A stretch of DNA of 64,000 nt, taken from the NCBI GenBank assembly GCA_946699065.1, contig CAMPDV010000149.1, positions 248,001 through 312,000 of the forward strand, in the 5' to 3' direction. The notes under the pieces are model-generated. The model saw nothing but the letters and a program-made list of their open reading frames with translations, did no database searches and was not told the origin of the DNA. This DNA is from Loxodes magnus (taxonomy: Eukaryota > Ciliophora > Karyorelictea > Loxodida > Loxodidae). Both the position numbers and the translations under genes were made by a program. Of this stretch, positions 12,707 through 23,938 are shown in pieces (positions within the stretch are counted from its first letter, which is position 1; each line of letters opens with the position of its first letter).

Positions 12707-13361
12707 TCACACTTCCTTAAAGGTTTCAATTCCTTTCTAGTTAATACTGCATAGATGATTTAAGTCTCTAAAGTATTCATTATAATCAGTTCCATATCCA
12801 ATTACAAAATAATTAGGTACAAGAAAACCTAAATAATCAGCTTTCACAGCTTGAATTTATTGCGGGTTTCTTTTTATCATTAGAGTTACAATCTTAACAG
12901 ATCTTACCCCGCTTTACTGAATTAGAACTTACAATTAAAAATTCGTTGAGAGCTAATAATGTTTTACCAGTATCAATTAGATCTTCTACAATAATAAGAT
13001 CCTTTCCTTTGATTTTGCTTGTATCTAAGCCTGTAATATTTATTTCTCCTGTGCTTTGAGTTCCTTTGTAACTTGAAACTTTTATAAATTCACATTCAAA
13101 AGAGCCTCCTTATTAGCTTTAGAAAGTAGTAATAGAATTTACTAAATCTGTGAAAAATTTAAAAGCTCCTTTCATTACACATACTAGTGTAAATGGATTC
13201 TAACCTTAATCTCTTGCAATATCAAATGCCATCTTTTTAATTCTATCCTTTATAAGTCCTTCTGGTACAATAACTTTATCAATGTAAGGTTAATACGTAG
13301 GATTAATACAGAAGCAATCTAAGGGGTAAGTAATTTCATCTGGTACAACGATTGAAGACAT
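12707..13361 (-). CDS. HPRT: hypoxanthine(-guanine) phosphoribosyltransferase
   Basis: 212 residues after one 16-nt intron. The enzyme salvages hypoxanthine/guanine to IMP/GMP using PRPP in the cytosol. Diagnostic motifs are present: L-V-C-V-M-K-G-A near residue 60, the S-Y-K-G-T-Q-S-T-G loop, the PRPP-binding [12 protein letters not shown] near 121-133, and the C-terminal [20 protein letters not shown] purine-binding region. The length matches the family (about 215). It starts at ATG 13359-13361 and ends in F-K-E-V-TGA at 12707-12709, a clear case of TGA acting as stop. No in-frame TGA occurs inside. Confidence 0.96.
12917..12932 (-). other. 16-nt intron in HPRT
   Basis: Minus strand GTAAGTTCTAATTCAG. 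Removal joins N-E-F-L-I to [10 protein letters not shown], the expected sequence after the PRPP loop. Confidence 0.93.
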
Positions 13362-14597
13362 TTTAAGGCTTTTTTTTATTTTAAAGGATTAATAAAAAAT
13401 GCTCTAGCATATTTAAAACAAAAAAACATTTAACTAAACCATCTCATTTCAGAATATTTAAGCTTAAGCATTATCATCATAATGCCTTAATAAGTATCTA
13501 AGTAGCTTTTTGCTCTATAGATTGCTATTCATATCTCTATTCTCTAATCTTAATCAGGTACATTTTTATTCTTTAATCTTCATTTTTGTGTATACTATTA
13601 TTGGTAGATTGTAAATAATCTATAATAACTCGTATTATTAGGATAATTAGTAGTATTAACTGTATAGAAAAGAGCTTAAGTGTAATAACTTTAATCCTTA
13701 CTGAGAGTTATTGTGAGTAAATAAGATGAAATACTAGAATAGGTATATATTACTAATCTAATTCTAGCTTTTATTTTCTAGTCTCTTTAATCCTTTAACT
13801 TCAAACTATCAATTCCCTCAAATATCTTCATTAGTCTTGCACTTTATTAAACTCTTTAAATAAAAGCGGAATTCTATAAGACTACTTAAAAAATGTAAGC
13901 TATCATAATAAACATCTGCTTTATTTATAAAGAAGCAAGATTTAATTCCTTAACTAAGAGTGCTACTCTTTACTTATTAATTACTAAAGCAAGGCAATAA
14001 GATACAAAAGAAGAGCTAGTTTTTATTGAATTTCTTATACAAAGAAAACTAAAGCATTTAAAGTATTTCCTTAGATTTAAATCGATTAAATAACAAATAG
14101 CTTAGAAATTAAGTCCTAGTGATGGATTCACTAAATAAAGTCCATAGATATAAACTTTTAAGGTTTGAATTATAAAATGATTGATCATTCAATTACATTA
14201 ATAGTTCCTATTAAATGTATTATATGAATAAATTAAGCTTGATTAATTATATTCTTCTATATATTAAGTAAGTACTATTAATATAATAATTCTAACCTAA
14301 GAGTTTGTTTACTTTAGAAGCTTAATTTTGATATTTAGGGAATTATTCTCTCTAAAATTTTTGCTATAATATGATATTCAAATCTTAGTTAGGAATAGAT
14401 TTAAGATTAAGCTTTAATTTTCTCTTCTAGTTATTTAATCCTAATTAATAGAAAAGTAACTTGATAATGCTTATAGAATGGTTAAAATTTAAACATTTTA
14501 ATGAAAGATTTTTGTTGACTTTAAATAGAAAAAATAAATGAATATGCTGGAAGATAATTTGATATAAGTAAAGACTCATATGAAATAAATATACATT
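13362..14597. other. AT-rich spacer (1.2 kb)
   Basis: Nothing recognisable. It lies upstream of HPRT and downstream of the PHD-finger gene, so it should contain the HPRT promoter. Confidence 0.5.
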
Positions 14598-17500
14598 TCA
14601 ATTAAATTTTGGCTTCTTGCTATTCTTCTTAATTCCGTTAACCTACGAGGATTTTGAACATTGATCGCATGTGTATTTCTCACTTTCAGCAGACTTCTAA
14701 TCTCCTTAGTAGCCTATGCACTTGAAATGAAACCAGTCTTTGCAATCAGAACATTCAATCATAGTGTTTCCTCAATTTATTTTTTCCATTTGATCTTTTG
14801 TTATATTTGGATCAGCTGGAGTTGCTTTGTAAGGTTGTTTGCAAATGCAATATACTTGCTATTATTTCCTTAAAATTTCGTCTTTTGATTCCTTTTCATC
14901 CTTCTTCACATTATTTTATTCTGAATTATTAGTGGAAAAGTTAGTTTTTTACTTTTTTCTAGGTTTTTCCTATGATAGTATTCTATTCTATTTTTAAACC
15001 ATATTTTTCTTCTTTCCTCTACTAGTGTTATTCTAAGTAGGAAGAACCAATTTATCTTTAAATGCAGGTGTCTTCTACGTTTTCTAATGAGGAGCTTTGT
15101 GAGCTTACATTACATTATCATTGTTTTAACTTGATTACTTACTCAAATTCTTAATAATCTAAGATCCAGTAGCATCATATATTTTGATTTGTATTTTCTA
15201 ACTATTAAGCTTTTATTAAAGCTTCGCAAACAATTTATTCTTATACCTCATATAGCATTCTTCAAAAGACTTAGTTGGTATATTTATTTTTTCCTTCTTT
15301 ATAACATCCGAATCTATTAAATTATAAATAGTTCCAGATACTAAATCAACTGCATGCCGTGTTTTAGATCTGTTTTCATTCTGATTAATAATTAGTGAAA
15401 TAGGCTTTTACTTCTCCTTCTCGTTTATCTTTTCTAAAAAAGCTTCCAGTTTGCTCAGCAACTGTTTGTCTTCTTATTCAGTAAAGGAAAGCTTTCTTTC
15501 ATTGATTTATTAAAATGAAGTTTAGTTTGCTTTTTGAACTAATAACTTTTTCTTTTTGTTAGGCTTTGGCTGAGCATTTTTTCACATACATCAGCTTTCC
15601 ATAAAGTTGTGCAAATTATCTAGGAATCCCATTTACTTTTCCTTTCAAATAACTTTTAGCATTAATGGCTTATGCTAATCACAATAGATTTAAATATAGG
15701 AGATTTCTGCTTAGAACCCTTTAAACTTTCTCCACACTAACCTATTATTTTTTCTAGCACATTCCACATGAAAGAAGTTTTAACAGATTTCAAATTCGCA
15801 TTTGTAAGTAATTCCTTGGTTTGAATTACATATTAAGCAAGGTAGAAGCTTGTTAATCTTTTATTTGACATCTGCAATTTACAATTATTGCATGCTGTAT
15901 TAATCTTGAATAGTTCCTGTAAGGTGAGTTTTAACTGATTTCTTAAAGCAAGTTACATGAGTCCATATATATTTTTCATTACTATGCTAGTAATTTGGGT
16001 ATGAACATTAATCGTTCAAAATGCTGGTTTTCCTCATAAGTCCTCCTTTTATTGTACAAAATAAGCACCCCATATTCTTCCTATACTCTTAATCTCTGGG
16101 AAATTCTTAGCATAGTTAGCAGAGTCATTCTCCAGAAGGAATTTTATCCACTCCATAGCAATGAAAATGAACGCCCTAATCGCAGGACTAACATATTAAG
16201 ATTGTATCATCCTCTTCATAATCAGTATCTCCACATATTTAGCATGGAATTTCACCTTATGGTAATAAATTTTCAAAAGACTCAGATAACTTAAAATTTT
16301 CTAGAAAATCCTTTCTTTTTAAAATGGCACTTTAATTGAAAGCATACTTAAGCTACTTTGTATAATCTTCATAGCTTTCTGTTTCACTAAAATCAGCATC
16401 ATCTGCATTTTTATCAGCTTCCATAAGGCACAGCAAAGTTTGAGAAATAAGGCCTAGATATTATGCTAGTACATCTTTTTTTTCTGTCGTTTCTTACAAA
16501 AGGTTCTACAAAAAATCCTATTCATCGGGAATCTCCTACATTCCAAAAGCCTCTTATTCGTTTGATTTTTTATCATATTTTTGGTACATTTAATTAATGA
16601 TTTCTCACTCACTAGCAGTAATTCCTTTTGTTATGTTTTACTTCTAAGCATCTATTTTTTTAACCTACTAGTTTAGCAAAAGAGATCAATTTGGATTCAA
16701 GTTTTCATAAATATGCATTTTATTAATGAAGAATCATAACATCTGAGTGCTTCAGAAATTTATTGGAGGACTATATTTCCCCTTAATAGAATTAGTCTCA
16801 GACTGTCATAAAGGAAGAGTATCCCATGTTTTGTTGATAATTTTTTCAACAAACTACTGTTTCTATGCAATACTATAATTTAATTAATCACCCGCTTCTT
16901 CTTGGTCTTTTACTTTAGCTTTATTCTTTTAGCCTTCTTCCTTTTGTTTCTGAACTTCATTAGTTAAAAGACTTATTTCTGCTGTCTTTCTAGTTTAAAG
17001 ATTGTTTTCAAGTTCGAAGCAGTTGTCTAATGTATCCTATTTGATCTGTTTGACTTTTATCTTTTGATTAGGGATATTTTAGTAAGGTGCTTTTTCTTTT
17101 TCCAAGCTACTTTATTACACATTTCTTTATTAAACCCTTTAGTGAGAATCCTGCTTTTCTATCTGCTTGTAAACTCCTTTTAATCTTAAGCATAAAAGGC
17201 AAAGCTAGACTGAGCCGTATGACATCAATTAAAGGCTGTTGTAGCATTCCAAATGAAAAGTTTGAACTCCACATTGAGAACATAATATTTAGTTAAAATC
17301 TGAATTATGGCAAAAACAGCATTTTTCAGAAGGGAGCTAAAATTAGCAGTTACTTTTATTCTATTCACACCAAATGTGTACTCAATTCTCATTTTAGTGC
17401 TTCATGACCCCTTCTTATCTTCCACAAACATAGCATGGAAATCGTTAGTTTTAGTCACTTTAAAAATAACAGAAATCACAAAAATTAGTCTGAAGTGTCC

Positions 17501-17609
17501 AGGAATCTTAGCATTCTTTATGTGAGCTAATCCCACATTTTTTGCACTTGAATATCTTCTAATCCTACTAAATTTCTTAATTGCAAGCATCACAGATCTG
17601 ATTATGCAT
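14598..17609 (-). CDS. multi-PHD/ePHD-finger chromatin protein
   Basis: 1,003 residues, intronless. It opens with a Cys/His-rich extended PHD-like module (residues 1-130: C-x2-C, C-K-K-C-G, C-x2-C, C-Y-V-C-G, H-x-x-C). After a linker comes a canonical PHD (about 460-505: C-Q-I-C-G-D, C-x2-C, H-F-H-C, then W-L-C-x-x-C with W = TGA), directly followed by an ePHD (about 510-640: C-L-F-C, H-V-x-C, C-L-I-C, H-V-E-C-A-R, C-x-x-H). A region with S-F-T-E-Q-E-D...F-E-E-C-Y-x-R-Y may be a degenerate SANT/Myb fold. A final PHD sits at about 915-975 (C-I-C-K, C-S-D-C, W-F-H-F-K-C, C-D-Q-C). Such PHD/ePHD pairs occur in BRPF/JADE and related histone readers, so a nuclear histone-binding role is likely. 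The basic K/Q-rich linker would suit nuclear import. Confidence 0.88.
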
Positions 17610-18949
17610 TTTAAATTAATGGAGATTTAAGAGAATAACAGACTTTTTAATTAAATCTTTAAAGAAAACTTATATCAACTCATTTACTTCTAAAACTCTA
17701 ACGGATTTTTAATCTTCAAAGCTCTTCATATTTATTCTTCTCCTTTTTCTCTAAACTATACTAAGTCCATTTGCTCATTAACCTCCTATATGCAACTAAG
17801 CTATTTTACTTCATAGACTAGTATACAAACCTTACCTACAAAACTAATTATATTTTTAAGACTTATTCTTTCTATTATGCTTAAAGACAAATAATTATTT
17901 AAAAAGACAGTTAAAATTCTTAGAAATAGATTCTATTAAATATCATAGTCATTCAATAATAAAACTACTTATATCTTTATATAAAGCAAAGAGAAGTAAT
18001 AGAAGGATAATTATAGAGTTAGCTTAGTTCTGTTACCTTCTTAAGTTAAGATTATTTTTTAGCTTGCTTTTCATCTACTATTTTCATTCTAAGCATATTG
18101 CTCTCTCACTTTTTTACTAGATTTATTACTTAAAGCTTCTCAAGAAGTAAGTAGATAAGTGTTAATAGAGTTAAATTAGAGATATAATCTAATAGAGAAT
18201 AATGGATTTGAGTATTAGAATATATAAATAAGTCAATTAACTAATCTAGTATCCTTTAATTGATTCTAAGTCTCTTTTAGCTTATTTTTAATAATTTTAC
18301 AATAGAGGAAACAGATTATACAGGCATGCTTTATAAGGAAGCTATAGAAAGAAAGGCTTTTAGTATTTTAATATGTTAAATTATTAGAGGAATGCTATGT
18401 AACACTTAAGATCTGCGTAGTTATTTATTTAGCTGTTATATTGTATCTTAGTTTCTTTTTAATGTACAATAAATTTCTTAATCCTAATTATTAGAAGAGC
18501 TTCTAAGTAATTTTAGGTATAAAATTGAAGGTAAGTATTTACTTAAAAATTAATTTAATTATCCATTCATAGATATAAGGAGTATTCAGAAGAGATACCG
18601 CAGACAACGATAAATAAGTATAGAAAATATAAGAGATAAGCAACTATTAACTAATGAATAGCTTTAAATCTTTAGTAAAATTTACTTTTCTGGTGTATAT
18701 GTAGAAATCCTTCTATGGAAGAATTAAAATAAATTAGCTAATAAGATAAAATTGGGCTAATTTAAATAGCAAGCTTAATATATTAATAAACAGCAATATA
18801 CCATTTGCTAATAATATCCTAAATTAATATTTATGTGAATCTATTTAATTAAATAGCTTTTAACTATATTAAAGTGATAATAATAAGAGACTTAATCTAT
18901 TAAAATATTAAGCTTATTTAATTATTTCTTATTCTATTTTCCTTTTATA
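17610..18949. other. AT-rich spacer, divergent intergenic region
   Basis: Separates two divergently transcribed genes and should carry both promoters. No gene or RNA recognised. Confidence 0.5.
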
Positions 18950-19465
18950 ATGAAATTTTTGAACTATCTCTGTGCTCCGATTTAATCATTTTGCTGTTGT
19001 TCTTTGAAGTGCTGAGCTTTCTTTTGTGGGAATCTGGATATGATTATAGCAGTATTCTATTTTATTAACCTGACCAGCATTATTGATCTAAGTGAATTTA
19101 AGCTTCTAGAGATTCTGGGACCTTATGGCAATAAGTTCTATTTAATTCTTATCATCATATAACATATTTTTGCTATTTCTGCATTTCCTTTCGCTTTTTT
19201 AGGCTTGTAAGGAATTAGACATTCTAAAAAGGATGACATCAAGCTGTATAGTAACTTCAAGCATTTTGAATTAGTAGCTACTTTACTTTTGAATTTAACG
19301 ATCTAGATAGTAGAGCAATAAGACTTTTTTAGCCTTTTACTTATCACTTTTATAAAAAGTGGATTTAATATGTGATGCACATTCATTATCTGGAGCGCTA
19401 CTTAGATGCAAGATTAGCCACAAATTAAAATAGTAGAAGGATTACCTATAGACCAATTTTAACTT
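18950..19465 (+). CDS. four-helix membrane protein, end uncertain
   Basis: The ATG frame begins with a Cys-rich juxtamembrane motif (S-F-C-C-C-S-L-K-C-W), a possible palmitoylation site. Four hydrophobic helices follow (about residues 35-52, 65-88, 110-122, 130-150). TGAs at codon 27 and at 19373-19375 are read as Trp because the second falls inside the fourth helix. A charged tail ends near I-D-Q-F at about 19463. No TGA follows in frame before the converging dehydrogenase gene, so the real end is unclear: a TAA stop, a missed intron, or termination at 19373-19375 (141 residues). Function unknown. Confidence 0.5.
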
Positions 19466-19775
19466 TAATTTTCCCTCTTTTATTCATTCACTAAAGTTAA
19501 TTTTAAGCTACTAAATCTTAAAAGCTATTCCGAAAGCAGAATAAAGCAATAAGTAAAGGATGATTTAAATGATTCTTATACCTTAATATTTTTAAAAGGA
19601 AGGATAATAATTACTAGCAATAAAACTAATTCTTCTGATTTAATAAGTTTGATTATAACTGAATAAAGAAACTAGCATGCTAAGCTAATTTTAAAAAGTA
19701 GGTTATATTTAGGCCTTTTATATGGTAAATTGTATTTTAAATATTTAGAAAATGTTTTCTTTATTAATCCTTTAA

Positions 19776-20519
19776 TCAAAGTCTTGCCGTAATCTATCCA
19801 CTTACTACTAAACTTTCACCTGTCATAAATCTTCCATCTGAACTGCATACAAAAGCTGCTGCAGCAGCAATATCTTCAGGAAGACCTACAGGTATATTGA
19901 GAGGATTTGTTTCTCATAATACCTTAGCGAATTTTGTTTTAATCAAGCCAGGACATATGCAGTTAACACGGATTTCTTGGCTTTAAAGTTCACTAGCAAG
20001 TGCTTTTGTAAGACCTAACAGAGCAGTTTTTGTTACTCCATACATACCGATAGGAATTCCTGGATTATGAGCAACATAGCTAGACATAAATAATATATTA
20101 GCTCCTTTATTCAAATATTAAAAGCTTTCTTACACCAGTAAGAAAGAAGAAAAGAAATTTACATCAAACATTTTTTTCATATGTGATTCAGGAGTATCAA
20201 TTGTCATCCCAGTATAAGATGATATAGCTGCATTGCTTACAAGAACATCAATATTACCAAAATTCTTTACGCAAGCTTAAATAAGATCCTGACGATGTTT
20301 CTAATTAGCAACATGACATACTTGACCAATAACATTAGAAGGAGATAAACCATTATTCTCTAATAAAGTCTTTATTTGCTAAACAGCTTAATCCACATTT
20401 TCTTATTTCCTTGAAGAAACAACAACCTTTCCTCCTTCTAGTGCAAATTTTTTCGCAATAGCAAAGCCAATACCGGTAGAAGAAGCTGTGATTATGCAAT
20501 TTTTACCTTAAAATCTCAT
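19776..20519 (-). CDS. DHRS4: short-chain dehydrogenase/reductase, DHRS4-like
   Basis: 247 residues, intronless. It is a classical SDR fold: N-terminal [16 protein letters not shown](H)-binding loop (about 10-21), V-V-V-S-S-R-K-Q-E-N-V-D-Q-A-V (nearly diagnostic for the DHRS4 group), N-A-A, catalytic S-S-Y near 145 and Y-G-V-T-K near 161, then [12 protein letters not shown]4 enzymes reduce carbonyls such as retinal using NADPH. The protein ends A-R-L before TGA (19776-19778), a variant of the peroxisomal targeting tripeptide S-K-L, and animal DHRS4 ends S-R-L, so a peroxisomal location is likely and the stop position is supported. One internal TGA encodes W in V-L-W-E-T. Confidence 0.94.
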
Positions 20520-22263
20520 ATTAAATTAATAAAATTATATAACTTTCCTTTTTAATCCTTATCTGCTATTCTTTATGACTACCTAAATACTTAACTTTAG
20601 TACTTATTACCTCTCTTCTTAATACTTTATTAATCCTATTATGGCACTTTTACTCAATATATTTTAAACTTGCTCAGAATATGAGTTTTGAAGGAAGCAG
20701 CTAGTAATTATGTTATTTATCTAGAGTTAAAATAAGGAAATAAAGAGAGAAGAGAGTGTTATTATAAAGCAGCATTCATTATATAATAATAATAAACTCT
20801 TCCAATCAAATTAGATTTGACTTCTCTTTAATGTCAGTTTAGTATCTTTTAAGTTTATTTTCTAATCTTAATAATTAAGAAAATTTTAGCTGAAGAACTA
20901 ATAACCTTCTTATTAGAAAGTATTATATTACACTTATTTTTTTATTTTATAAATTAATATCCTAAAGTTTAAGTATTATCTCCTTGCTCAGTAGTTTACA
21001 GGGATCATTTTATCAGCATTCTTTATATCTAAAGACTAAGTAAAGCACATAACTTATAATAGCCAAGGGATAGCTGAAATAAGGTATGTTTTTAAAGTAT
21101 TGATAAGGTAGAGAAGTGCTTATAAAAAATTGGTTTGTTAAGAAATATTAAAAACTGATTTGTACTTTTTTAATCTTTAGCATTTTCATATATTATATAC
21201 TTTACAACTTTAAACTAATTGCCTTTAAAGGTTTAGGAGTCTTCTTACCTTCAGTAATTAGTTGGTTTTATTTTTCTATTTATTAGATCATTGAGAATGA
21301 GCTTATTAGCAATAAGCAGAAAATTTATTGTTTGCTATATTTTTAAACTAAATTGCTTAAATATAGAATAGCCATCTTATCTAAACTACTAAAAGGAAGC
21401 TTTAGTTGCTATATCTAGAAACTATAGAGTGAAGTTCTCTTAATTCTATATAATTTTAGATTAGTTTAACTAATCTAAAGGTACTAATCAATATTCTTTT
21501 AGCTAACCATAATGCATCTTATTTCTCTTATTTTAATTTTAAGCTAATAGAAAAAGTGCCTTCATTAGTCCTAAACAAAAGATTAGCATAATTCTTATTA
21601 GCTTATCTTTAAGTTACTTTACCAAATCAATTCTAATTGCCTATTTCTTTAAGTTTCTATAATCAATTTTAGATCTTTTAAATAAATCAAAAAGCTTAAG
21701 AAGCATCAATATTCGAAGAAAGGGTAAAATCTTCTTAATAGCCAACTATCTGCCAATAACTTATAAAATAAGATTACTTCAATACCCTATCTAGCTAAAT
21801 TTCCTTTTTCAGTATATTTAATACCTAATACCTATGATAATATTAAAAAAGAGCTAACTTTTAAGCTTATAATACTAATTAAATGATTAACTTAAATAGA
21901 TATCTAGCATATTTATCTACTGCTAGCTTACCTTATACATTAATTTTCTCATTTATTTAAATCTTTTATTGCATTTATTAGCTTTAGTTTACTATTAATT
22001 TAACTGTTCTACTATGTTACCTTTAGAATTATCCTTAGGGTGTTTATTCAGTCTGGGGATTTAAAGATTCAAATATAGTGTAATTTAAAGAGATATAGGG
22101 TATAAAAGTTCATAATAGCGTGGTATTTAGAAGTTACTAAGGAATACATTTACACTATTAGTTTCTAGCAAAGAAGCTCTTAGTCTAATATTTTTAGCTT
22201 CTTATTTAAGTATAACTTTCATATGTAATGGTACTTGCTAGCATAATTATTGAAATTATAAAA
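20520..22263. other. AT-rich spacer (1.7 kb)
   Basis: Divergent spacer between the dehydrogenase and the pseudokinase; expected to contain both promoters. No gene recognised. Confidence 0.5.
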
Positions 22264-23499
22264 ATGGGCTGTCACTGCTTGACAGTTTAAAAAGAAGAGC
22301 TTACAGATAAAGAATAAATTGAAAAGGTAACTAAGAATAAAACCTTTAACCAAACTGGAGTTAAGAGATTAAATAAGGGCTAATAGTAATAAATAGATGT
22401 AGAAGAGATTAAAATTGAGGAAGATTAGTCATGTAAGTAAAGTTAGGTTAGTCTTCAATCTCTTGATGATATGTTTGCATAAAAGTAATCAATAAATAAG
22501 AACTCTGAATTGATAATTAAACAGAGCAATAAAAAATTTGAGTTGGAATACTAAATACAGGTAACTTTTAAAAACGACTATGATATAAAAGTTCATTTAG
22601 TTAAAAGAATTAAAGACGATGCTTAGTTCATTGCTTATTAGCTTATCAATAATAAATTCAATCACCATGATTCTTTCTTGAGTTCCCTTAAAAGTCTATT
22701 TAACATAAAGCACGAAAACATTATACAGATTTATGAGTATTTCAAAGCTCCAATAAGTACTTATATTATAGTTGAATATTGCAATGGAAATACCTTACAG
22801 AAGGAAATAGAGATGAGAAGGTAAAATGAAATAGAGTTTACTGAGATTGAGTTACTTTAGATTTGCAAATAACTGTTGCTAGCTTGCTCATGTATACATA
22901 ATCTTAAATTTGTTCATTTGGAGATTAATCCAAGTAGCATTATTGTAACTTATGACGAAAACAAGAATATAATAGTCAAGCTAGAGTAAATCTCACTGCT
23001 TTAACTTAAAAAATGTAGCATGCTAAGCAAACCCTAATAGATCAATATTAAGTATCTAGCACCTGAACTTGTTTTGAGTCAGAATGTAGATGAAAAATGT
23101 GATATATGAAGTATTGGAATGATCATTTTCGAGTTGCTATTAGGCTGGCATCCTCTAGAAAATATAACCACTTTACAAGAAGCATAATCACTCTTACGAA
23201 ATGTCAATATCAAAAGCAAACTCTCTGAAAAACTCCAAGGATTTTCTGAAAACATCAAGACTGTTATTTTAAGCCTTCTAAAATTTAGACCAGAAGAAAG
23301 AGCTTCAGCTCATGATTTAAGCCAAATTGATAATTTAAGATCTATTTAATGTAATAAAAAGGGTAAATTTTACTAATTCTCGTTTACTTTATCATCTTAT
23401 CTTAATAAAACTTCCTTATCTCATATATTCAAAGGGCAAACGCTAATTAAAGCTAACATATCATAATAATATTCAATAATCAAATAAGGAGAATAATGA
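22264..23499 (+). CDS. protein pseudokinase, likely acylated
   Basis: 411 residues, intronless. It begins M-G-C-H-C, an N-terminal myristoylation/palmitoylation-type signal, followed by a Q/E/K-rich tail of ~95 residues. The kinase fold is clear: hinge I-V-E-Y-C-N-G, K-Y-L-A-P-E-L, C-D-I-W-S-I-G with W = TGA (23107-23109), and a conserved C-lobe. The catalytic residues are replaced: the beta-3 VAIK lysine site reads I-A-Y-Q, HRD reads H-L-E-I-N-P-S-S, and DFG is missing (V-K-L-E-Q). It is therefore probably catalytically dead, acting as a membrane-bound scaffold. The gene ends G-E-Q-TGA at 23497-23499. It lies 440 bp upstream of the calcium channel gene on the same strand. Confidence 0.85.
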
Positions 23500-23938
23500 A
23501 AAGAAGATACAAGCAATGCTTTAGTAAGACTAATGAAAATGTATTTGAAACTAATTATAAAACTAGAAACTCTTTAATTATATAACTAAGCATTCTTCTA
23601 TGACTGGCTATGAGCCAACTATATAATCATTTACTATTACTAAAAAGTTAAATTGAACATAAGCAATATAGGCATAATTTACCTAAAACATTAATTTTCC
23701 CTTCTAAAATTTGTAAAGGTAGATATAATAAAGCTTTGATATCCTCATATAAACTAATTATTATTTTAAGTCATTTTTCGAAATCTAAATAAGCAAAAAG
23801 GATATAAAAAGCATAGTGAAGTAAGGAAACTTCTAAGTTATAATATAAGAGTAAATATGAAATAGGTGAAATAAATTTAAAGGATAGTAAATCAAGCTAG
23901 CTTTAAAATAATTTCATTAATATTATTGCTTATAAATA
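23500..23938. other. AT-rich spacer
   Basis: Between two tandem genes; presumably the 3' end of the pseudokinase and the promoter of the channel gene. Nothing else seen. Confidence 0.5.
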
